NCBI RefSeq assembly: GCF_036588685.1
Contig: NC_086379.1
Coordinates: forward strand, 15,547,862-15,611,861
Direction: 5' to 3'
Length of the DNA: 64,000 bases
Source: Mytilus trossulus
Taxonomy: Eukaryota > Mollusca > Bivalvia > Mytilida > Mytilidae
Part shown: piece after piece, positions 36,377 to 46,900 of the stretch
Numbering within the stretch: position 1 is the stretch's first letter
Layout of the letters: every line of letters starts with the position of its first letter
Notes under the pieces: model-generated
The model's input: the letters and a program-made list of their open reading frames with translations, nothing else
The model's database searches: none
Told to the model about the DNA's origin: nothing
Made by a program: the position numbers and the translations under genes

Positions 36377-37150
36377 TAAATAACACATAGCTGAGAGGGT
36401 GATAGAACAGATTGGAAGAATCCGGGTCCGTTCGCACCCACTCATGTTCGCCCCCATTCACTTTTGCACCCTACATGTTCGCACTCAAAGTCCGTTCGCA
36501 CCCTACATGTTCGCGCCCAATTTTAATTGGTTTTGGGTTTATTAACTTTGTAATCAAGTTTTAGGAAGTATAATTGTTTTCGTTGTCTCAAAATAAAGTG
36601 AGACAGCATTTTTTATTGAGTTGAATAAATTTTAATTATGTTTTGGATAGTGTATTGTTAATAAAAAAAAATCCTTTCTAAATAAAGTGGAATTCTGTCA
36701 ACGATTTATTTTGTGTTGAATAACTCTTGACTCTTAATCATGTTTTGGTTAGTGTATTGCTATAACTTTGTTTCATTGGCTTGTTTCAAAATGGAGTGAG
36801 ATTCTAACTACGTTTTTTTTTGTGTGTTGAATAACTTTTATCATGTTTGATAAAAACAATTATCTTTTGTGTTTTTCATTTAAAATCTTCAATCTTTTAC
36901 TCATACCAAGCTATAAATACATTCAGTATATACACCAAAGCAATTAAAAACAACAATCATGATTTTCCAATTATTCAACTGAAATTTGAATTAAAATTGG
37001 GTGCGAAAGTATATTGGGCACGAACAGACCTGATACCCTAGCAGATTGGAACCCCTCGAAAAGGCATTGTCAACCTTGGCTTCGCCGCGGTTGACAATGT
37101 TTTCTCGGGTACCAATCTGCTCTATCACCCTCTCAGCTATATGTTATTTA
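36377..37150. mobile_element. palindromic MITE split by a second transposon
   Basis: Outer inverted ends of about 39 bp: left TAAATAACACATAGCTGAGA, GGGTGATAGAACAGATTGG (36377-36415); right CCAATCTGCTCTATCACCC, TCTCAGCTATATGTTATTTA (37112-37150). After removing the inner element, the remaining sequence (about 140 bp) is one long hairpin whose tip reads TTGTCAACCTTGG, CTTCGCCGC, GGTTGACAATG. Confidence 0.78.
36416..37041. mobile_element. inner non-autonomous transposon, 626 bp, 8-bp target duplication
   Basis: Flanked by CAGATTGG at 36408-36415 and 37042-37049, inside the palindromic MITE. Subterminal inverted motifs: left GGGTCCGTTCGCACCC, repeated GTTCGC motifs and CGCCCAATTTTAATTGG; right AATTAAAATTGGGTGCG and GGGCACGAACAGACC. 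No coding capacity. Confidence 0.75.
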
Positions 37151-37564
37151 TATAGTGTTGTTTTATACTAGTTAACAGTATTTGTATTATTATACCCAAC
37201 TGAACAAATTATAATTTTATTCTTTTTAGGAGTTATGCCCATGGAATTTTATTTCGTCAATAATAATACTACTACAGCAGTTTGTCCTAGCAATTCTCCA
37301 AATCCACACAACAGAATGCTGTGAAACATAATATGGATATACTATGTAAATGTGCATGTTCATAAGAATGTTTTATCATTTGACTTTTGTAAGAGTCGTG
37401 AGTCTGAACTGAGGATCTGGTGATAAATTTTTGCCCAGTGACAGTTTGGGTGCATGGGGTATGTGAGCTTGCTCAGAAAGTCTTACTGAAGTATTCTCTG
37501 TATAATCTTCAAGGGATAGTTATATAGCCAGCATTGCTGTATCAAGTTATTTACTCCTTATAAA

Positions 37565-37625
37565 AAAGAAGATGTGGTATGATTGCCAATGAGACAACTG
37601 TCCATAGAGACCAAAATGACACAGT
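37565..37625 (+). repeat. dispersed repeat fragment (GATTGCCAATGAGACAAC family)
   Basis: GATGTGGTATGATTGCCAAT GAGACAACTGTCCATAGAGA. Weaker relatives lie at 32885-32935 and 63405-63510. Confidence 0.55.
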
Positions 37626-37629
37626 CAAC

Positions 37630-40600
37630 TCCTTTTAAAAGTATTTTCCTGAAATGATGTTTTTGTCATGATTTTGCTTAACTAATATATATAGATCGAG
37701 ACTTTTAAAAGCTAAAATGTCAACAGTACAAAAGCTACACATATATCAACACAAATGAAATTGTCGGTTGAGTCTAAATGGAGTTCATGCCCTTTTATAA
37801 TAAAATAAACCCCCCAAAAAGTGATAATTTTTGAAGATGCAGGTAAGAGACAATGGCTTTTTAAAGCATCTAGTGTAATAATGAATTAGCAGAGAGTGTC
37901 ATTTTGATGGAGAACAACAATATATAGCAAGGTGAAAAATCCACAGAATAGGGACTACAAATGTACAAATGAGTCAACAGGTTTGAAATAGTCAATTGAT
38001 CCAGGAGTGGAGTTAATACTTTTGAAAGATGTTTTTAGCCGTTTACCTTTGCATTTTTGAAAAAAGCTATGGTGGACAGAAAGAAACTTTAAAAAGCATT
38101 TTTTCTGGCCTTTCAATTGCGAATATATTTTAATCACCTATATCTGCCGATTATTTTGAAAACTTCGATGATGGATAGGTATACACATTAAACAGTAGAA
38201 TGATAATGAATGCAAGATCTTCGAAATGCCACTAAAGAAAAATATCCTGAAAACTATAAAAGATAGATCATAGACGCTTTAGATATCAGCAAAACAAGAT
38301 CTAAAATATAAGTCAACATAGTCCAAATCGTCAGTGAGTCGTCTTTTAATTATTTGAATTATTGATCTTGAATGACAATTTTTACCATTTTTGTTGCCAA
38401 TTATATTGAAATTACAAAAAATGATAAAAACTGTATATAGGAAAAATGACCAAGAACTTTAAACAATTGAAATTTTAGCCGAAATCTATGGTAGACTCCT
38501 TCTAGGACTAATTGCCTATAAATGCTGATTTCACGGTTAAATATATATATATATTGTTACAGGCGGGCGAGTAGGGGTCGAGTGTACTTTTAATTCCGTA
38601 GGATTGCTTATTGATAGTGTTCCGTTACTTTGTCTTGTTTTGAGTGTAGTTTGTTGACTCCAACATAATCATATATAAATGAAGAATCTAGCGTAAAAGA
38701 GCGACTTTTATTCTTGTCCAGTAGGCATGTATATCTCAATAAATAACGCATGCAAATATCAGCAATAACATAGTATAACCATAAATTGTAATAGTAAGAT
38801 GCTGGCCTTCCGAACCCCAGATATAACTTATAAATACAGATTTACAAGACTTTATCCTATCAATACAATAATGAGAGAATGAAATATACGTATTTAATTA
38901 AACTACGATATAAGAAAGTTGTCAACGTGGTGGGGCATCGTATCTTTACATCTTTAATAATTTGTGTAATTTGCCAAAAACTGCTATGAGAAATTGTAAA
39001 CATTGAACTGGTTCCTCATCTTGTCTTAATATGAAGCCACTTCCTGTTGAAGACCTGCTTAAGCGGGAATATTTATAAAACGGTATTTGGTTCCTAGACG
39101 TCCTTATGTGAGCTTTTAGTTAAATATTCCAAAAGATGTAAAAAGATAAATAAAGGCTTGAAATGCTATCGCATAGCTTAAGGTGAAATAGCTGTATATC
39201 GAAATGCATCCTGTACCTAAATAGCTTGCTTGACTTTAAGGGTTTGTTTGGTTTATTGTACTGCTGTGCTTGATAGCCAGATACAATATGCCAAAGTGCT
39301 AGTGCGACGCCGTATTTATACTTGACGGTGAAATACATCCGCGACTCACAGAACTGAAAATCTACTATAACTTTGAAATACTAAGGAAAACTCTGGCTCA
39401 TGTCCCAAAATGTCGTTATAAATACATAAAATCGCGAAAGTTTGCCTTTAATTCCAATAAATAAGTGACATAATAAATATAAACCTTAAAATTCCATACT
39501 CGTAGCCTTATCACCTACGTTACTATATGACGTCATTGAAATCACAAATAGTTCCTTAACGGCGCTTCACAAAAACGTACTTAACGTAATTATTTCCTAT
39601 TATTAAATATCCTACACAGTAAAAGGAAGGCCAGCAAGTAATTTAATCATATCTTAATACTTTTATGTATTATTATAACTTTATAAAGAAGTACCGTTAC
39701 CCGGAAGTGACCATTCGTTGGAATGGCAACTTCCAATATACGTAAACAAGCACTCGCCACGATTGAATTTAAGGGAAAACTATCCAATAGATGTGTCAAA
39801 TATCACTGAGACTGAATGAATAGGCAAATGGAAGTTTTTAACGACCTTGACTGGCTATACAGCCCTTGCACGGTCGGTAATGAATAGGTAACGACACACA
39901 TGTTTTATAAACCCATTATCCCCTGAAAGTGTGAATTTAATGTAGACCCGTGAAAATCGTGATCGAAGTGCCTGTTCGATGACAGTTGAATTTTACCGCT
40001 AGGTCAACTTGATAAGTTGATAGACGTTATGTTAAATGTTATGTTATCTGATAAAATTGGTACTAATTATAAAAATATGCAATTTGATCTCCCCAAATTG
40101 AGTTTGCCAAAGTTGTGTTAGTGTATGAAAATCATCTAAGACCATTATTTTTCAGGTTTTCAGATATTGATCCCAATAAAATTTAGAAATATAAAATGTG
40201 TTGTTTCTTTGAGATTATTATCAATGCCCATTTATAACAATATATATTATAAATGTCATAAATATTATATAAATCCGGATCTGGTGTACTAAAATATATT
40301 GACACCGTATGTTCGTGGCATAACATCGCGGCCACAAGTTTAAAAAGTTTTTCTGTTTAGTAGTAAATTTATTTTAAGATCCATTTTGTTACATCTTGTG
40401 ATCAATTTTATTTGGCAATCGCCAATGGCAGTCAGCAGGGTTCAAGAACATCAGTTGTTCGACCTGTTAGTCAAATGCGTTTTGTTGAAATATACTTTTT
40501 CACTTTTTTGGTCTTTTAGAAAATGTTGTTTGTGCTGTTTTTAGACCCTTCTACAACGAAATTTGTTTAACATGCACACGTGTAAAAATTGCGGTTTTTA

Positions 40601-40860
40601 TCCAACGCATTCATAGGTTTGAACGTAGTTTTCAATTTAGACTCGTATATATATTATAATATATGTTGTGTGTACTAAAAGAAATTTCATGGAAACTGTT
40701 TACCTAAAGATTGATCAGCAAAAAAGAGATAGTTGTCATGAATTCTTTATATATATCGTTTACACTGGTGAAAATGAACATACACATTGGTGAGCTACAC
40801 ATGTTTTTCAGATCCTCTGGTCATGTATTATTAATAATGTAGATGACAAAAACAATGAAA
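37630..40860. other. intergenic, no gene recognised
   Basis: Between DMC1 and the minus-strand protease-like gene. A short inverted pair, GCTGGCCTTCC at 38802 and GGAAGGCCAGC at 39625, may mark an element of about 0.84 kb, but no target duplication was found. No exon pattern was recognised. Confidence 0.35.
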
Positions 40861-40871
40861 GGATTTAATTT

Positions 40872-40877
40872 TTTATT
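40872..40877 (-). terminator. candidate poly(A) signal of the pseudoprotease gene
   Basis: AATAAA on the minus strand, 30 bp after the stop codon at 40907. A short 3' UTR is implied. Confidence 0.45.
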
Positions 40878-40906
40878 TGATAATTTATAAATATCAGTTG
40901 TTGGTT

Positions 40907-43900
40907 TCACGAAGACGCATGATTGGTAATCCAGTCTAGATACTTGTGAACATTTGCATACACCGCTGGGAAGCCTTCTCTTGCACAGCCAAATCCCCAG
41001 CTCACTATTCCTAATATGAGAAAGATATATATATATATAAGGGAATACAACATATCGCTTTATCTTCAAATGACCAGGAATGAAAAAAGTAAAGCACATG
41101 AGCTCACCCGGTGTTCGTGTCGTTCAGTTTTTAGTTTTATATGTTGTGTTTTGTATACTGTTGTTTGTCTTTTAGTTATATTTAGTTTTTTGCCGTGCCA
41201 TTGTCACTTCGTTTCCGACTTTACAACTGTTGTGTGATCGTCAGTTTGCAAAAGTGTTCTTTCTCTACCCTATGTTAAGGATTTTCTTAAACTTGCAGTA
41301 AAATGGGAGTGTTTGAAGGAGACTCCGAGTCACTGTGACTTTGAAACGAAAAACTGCAATGAAACTGCTGCTCCTTTGATTTTGGTGTTTTCTTCTGTGC
41401 ATGTGCTGATTTTGTGTAATGGATTGGTATCTCTTGTCCTTTCTTGTTCTTCTTGACTATTCCTTTGATATCTTTGGCCAAACGACTGTAGGGTTCATTT
41501 ACTAAGTCTTTAGTCTTTTAACTGTTTTTTTTTTAATTTTTCATTGTCAGATTCTCTTCAAATTATGAGAATTAAATGTTCCCTTACATGATTAAACAAA
41601 CTTTTCTAAAATTGTCCGTTTATAAATTTATAAATTATTAAGAAACTAAGGTTTCAACTCCCTCAGGCAAAGTTGGCTTTAGATGAATTTGGCTATTTAT
41701 TTTAGGTATTTTTGACATACAGCTCTTCAACGGTTTCGGTACTTATACATCTTCGGATTTCAAATGTTTGGCTTTGAGCGTTCCTGATGAAGGTAAATCC
41801 AGAAAAGCGCTTCGGACGCAAGAAATTAATAACGTGTTGTTTTCAATATTTTTTAATATATTCCGCCTCTATTTTATTATATATAAAACACACTGTACTC
41901 TATGTTATTTTAAATAGTACATTATTACCTATTAAGTCGTATTTTCCTTGGCTATTAAAGCAAGCAAGAGGTCCACCTTGGTCACCCTTAAAACATATAG
42001 CAAAAGTGTTATCACATTCTTAAATGTTCACATTTCATAACGAATGTCATTTAAAATAATATGTATACTGTAAATTCAGAAATTAATGCGAGGTTTTTAT
42101 TATTGCGAAAAATGCGACTGAGTTGTAAACGCAAAAATAAAATGACAAAATCGCAATAATAAATGCACGCAATAATTTCTGAATTTACAGTAACCAATCG
42201 AAAATATAAATATATACTTGTGACTGTTTTTTGGATGGAAGACGGAGTACAAACTATGATATAAAAATAGATAGTACTTTGACAATTTTGAAAGTTTGCC
42301 AGAAACTCCTTGGTGGTCTTGATTGTAGCGTTTTCTTCTTGATTGCTGAATGTAAAATTGAGAATGGAAATGGGGAATGTGTCAAAGAGACATTAACAAC
42401 CCGACCATAGAACATACATCAACAGAAGGTCACCAACAGTTTTTCAATGTAGCGAGAAATCCCCGCACCCGAAGGCGTCTTTCAGCTGGCCCCTAAACAA
42501 ATATATACTAGTTCATATAATATGTAGTTTGTTTTAGTCTCAGTCAGTTGTCACGAAAGACTTTATTGCTTCCGTTCGCTTATCAATTGGCGTTTATGAC
42601 TAAGGACACAATATGAGGTTGTTCAGAGTCAACACAACGTACTCATCCTGTCGGCCTATTAATCAGGTCATCAGATAGCAAGAATCCTCTTCTTATTAAT
42701 AAATATGGTAAGCATGTTCATACATTTGCTAATGTACGTTAACAAGCCACCAATTTATTCATTTAATGGTGTGGGTTGTGGTTGATACAAGCGTCTAGAT
42801 GCATCTAGAGAGCAGGAGGTCTATCATTTGTTTTGTTTAAAGTTAAACAATTATGCAATATGATTGAAACTAACTTGTATTAAGACCTATGTTAGCTCAC
42901 GTGTTTGTATGCATATATATAAGAGTATCACGAAATCAGAAAACTATATTTACTGACAAATACGATTCAACTAAATCTATGTCAAAACTTGAACTTTGGT
43001 TTGTCCAGGAATCCGAAAGTAATATAACATACATTGGTTTTTTTACTCGTTTTGATTCAGAATATGTGTTTTATTCTATTATATTATAAATAGGACTTTT
43101 ATACTTAACGAATAAATAGAAAGTTAAATAGTACCTGGCATGCTCCTTTGCCTCCTTCCAAGTATCCAGCACAAGTCATATGGTCTGGATTGAAAGCGCC
43201 ACCTATGTTTGTTAGACATTCAGAGTTTGGTAGAATTGGTTTGTACACTTCTTTCAGTCTATCAGCAAGAGAGCCACCTAACAAAGGATACAAACGTATA
43301 TGTTATTATTTATAGTTTTCTATAGGTTTTATTCTTCTAAAATTTTTAACCAGTAGCTCAGCTTTAGTGTAAGTACCGAAATAATCAAAATGTTTAAGAT
43401 CAAACCCTGTAGAAAATAAGTATATGTTTAAGGCTTTCCAAAATTATGTTAAGTATTACATATTAATAAATGAATAGTATGTGTTGACATGAATTACCAT
43501 TGATATAAATTACTCGTTTACAAAACTTTGAATTCTACACCAGTTATAGATTTCGATAGATGTAGTTGCCAAAACCTTTGGGATTTTTGGGGTCCCCAAG
43601 GCTCATCAATTTCGTATTTTAATTTAGCTTTTTAACATCGTTATTAGATCGTCACTAATGAGTCTTTTGTAGCTATAAAAATCTTTTATCCTAGTAACTG
43701 TAAAGAAAAAAGAAGATGAAAGATACCAGAGGGTCATTCAAACTCATATAAAGTCGAAAATAAACTGACAACGCCATTTCTAAAAAATAAAAGGTCCACA
43801 GACAAACAATAGTACACAAACATAACACAGAAATCTAAAGACTAAGCAACATGAAAACTACTAAAAAATGTAAGAAGTATCATACTCACTTTCCATCGTT

Positions 43901-46900
43901 GTTCCCCATCCTGTTACTACGCAGTTTTTACCATAGAAATCCTCAATTGGTAATGACGTCACACATATTGGAGTCACATCTGCATTTTCTTCGACAGGTG
44001 TTGATAAACGCAAAAGAGCAATATCACTAAGGAGGTATGAAGCACTGTAGTTCTCATGAACATGTATCTCACTAACTTGGTACGCTTTCTGATTAAGTTC
44101 ATTGGCTGATCTTGAATGGACACCAACATCTATTTGCCAGTCTGCAGCCAATGATCTGGAAAAAAAGAAAGATACTACTATACATGTAATTAACACTTTC
44201 TTTGTGATTAAAAAGGACTTCTTTTATAATTGTACATTGTATTTACTTTAAATTAATTTATAAGTAGTGTAAAAACGGGATCTGTGTTACCTAAAGATAA
44301 AGTGAATAAATTCTCTAAACGCACTTGAAAAAAACCCAAAAGAATAAGAAACAGTGTTTCTTCATCATACGTGATAGTTTTAATTGTGTAAATTAAGTGA
44401 TAATTATATTCCAACAGCAGCATTATATGATGGATTCAGTGTAAAACAGTTGACATTGTTAATTTTTTCACATTTCTTAAATTTGAAGATTTAATTTTCT
44501 TGGATTTATTACTTCAAATTTCAATAAAGCAATATGGTATTTAAATACCACTACTGAGTTACTATTGGCATACTGGGTCTATTTTATAAACCTTTGCAAC
44601 AACATAAAATGAAAACAATTTGACAAACATGTATTTTTCTCTTTTCTCTAACAGCGAGTTATTACATTAGATACACCAAGTAGCTATAGTCGTATTATAA
44701 ACAATCTTCATTCAAATAAAGTCATATTAAGCTTGTGACATTATTGTATGAAGAATATATACAGGCACATATTTCTGAAAACACGTTCTTAAATACCTTG
44801 ATGCTATTTTTTTCAGACATGTGCTATGTGAAAAAGTATAAATTTAGAACGAAATATTGTATTATTATTTCATATTTACCCCTCAACACATTGGGCTGCG
44901 GTGATTACCACAAGTTCATCAGTACATGTTCTTATTAGTGTACCACCGCATGAAAGCGTACTTGTTCGATACCGTAGCAAAACCTGACATAGAATTTTCA
45001 CAAGTGTTTAAATTCTTGATGACATATAAGTATACTATGCAATGTAATGCGATACATAGAAAATCGTTATTAAACCAAATAAATGTAAATCGAGAAAAGA
45101 TGTATATCAAATAGTGAACAGTAAACGTAAAACATAAAGTATATAAATCAAAGAAAATAAATTAAAATTTTCATAATCAAAACTAAAATACAGTTATAAA
45201 ACACTTTTATAAGAGTAATACATATGCAGATAAAGCTTTGTCCAATATAACATGAGAGCCCGACCATAGAAAACACAACAGCAGAAGGTCACCAAAGTGT
45301 CACTGTTTTACTGTCAATCGCGATCGGTTACAAAATTTTGGGAAAATTAGTAAAACAAAAGCTTTCCCTAAAATAATATTATGTACTATGTAAAACTGTT
45401 TGAAAAATATAACAATATAAATATTCTTTAATAAAATTGAGATTGGAAATGGGGAATGTGTCAAAGAGACAACAACCCGACCATAAAACAGACAACAGCA
45501 TGCAGAAGGTCACCAACAGGTCTTTAATGCACCGAGAAATTCCCGCACCGGAGGCGTCCTTCAGCTGGCTCCTAAACAAATATATTCTAGTTCAGTGAAA
45601 CTGTACGCCATACTAAACTCCAAATAGCACACAAGAAGCTAAAATTTAAGGAAGGAAAGATCTTTAAAATTAAAACCCTTTTTTAGAAGTTCACTATTTT
45701 GATTATTATATGAGGACACTTCAGAAATATTTACCATCCAAGGCCAACTATGAGGATTGGCTTCCCTACCGCCTACAATACGTGATGATGCACCCGTCGG
45801 GGCTGTATGAGGTGGGTAAAACTGAGTTCCACATGCTGTTGTATTTCCACAGTTCAAAAAAGTACCGATAGAAATACCTTAAAAAGACGGTTTCAAATGC
45901 ATATATTATATTAAAAAGATTGAATGTTTTACATTACCTTAACTTCTACCGGAAAATATTTCATAAATATGCAATATAATGTATTAAAGAACTATCTACT
46001 AGTATATCGACTGGCCCGAACTTGCTCAGCCGCTCTGTGGCATGCTTTAGTCCTTTGAACACAGGAAGTAAAAAAAAAAGACGTAAGAACAACCTTTGAC
46101 TATATAACTGTAAAGATAAATTTCCCACCGGTTTCAGATTTAAAAATTTCCTTTACACACTTTTCTTTTTTTATCGAATTCGATGTAGCATGTATGCTAA
46201 GTATGTATATTTACAATTATTGTCATATTGAAACTGATGTAGTGTTAACTAATTAAAAGGACTGTCCCTTTAGAATTTTCCTATTCGGTATTTTAGTTAT
46301 TTTACTTTTTTCCATTACAGATGAAGCATGAGCTAGCCCTTGTATGGATCGACATTACCTATGCTCGTACCATGCTGAATATTATACCGTAGTCTAATAT
46401 TTCCTATGTATGAACATTATGTTATCAACGTAATCAAAGGAAGAAAATGAATCAATTTCATGAACACTGTTACCATATACAGGATTTTTTCGATGATAAA
46501 TTAAGTATCTTCTGAATTTCTTTGTATTTGTAATTTAAACTATTAAATGTGATTTAGGTATTTCTTGAAAATATTGTAAGGAATTAGTCAAAAAGTGTAT
46601 ATACTTTATACAAGTTTTGCACTTTGTACACTTTTGAAGTTCATGTTGAAGTTTTTACTATATACCCTTTTGAAGATCTTGTCGAAGATTTTACTATATT
46701 CAATTTGAAAATAGATGTACACAGTTTGGTACATTAAAACTCAAACCTTTGAATGTGATCTTCCTATTAACACATTATGCGGTTTACATTTTTTAGGTGT
46801 ATGACTGTAAATGTTTTCAAGGAATATTGTTACCACGAACACTTAAAATCATATTAATTCCATACAAGGCTACGTTATGACATTGGAATTGTCGAATTTC

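Noticed and set aside
38555-39640. Possible LTR retrotransposon end (TGTTACAGGCGGG) with a primer-site-like CTGGCCTTCCGAACCCC
   Set aside because: No matching second LTR, no polypurine tract and no gag-pol frame in the window. Only a short inverted pair was found.
41287-41481. Minus-strand frame [20 protein letters not shown] as an additional exon or gene
   Set aside because: It lies within a pseudoprotease intron, has no family resemblance I can name and no splice or conservation support.
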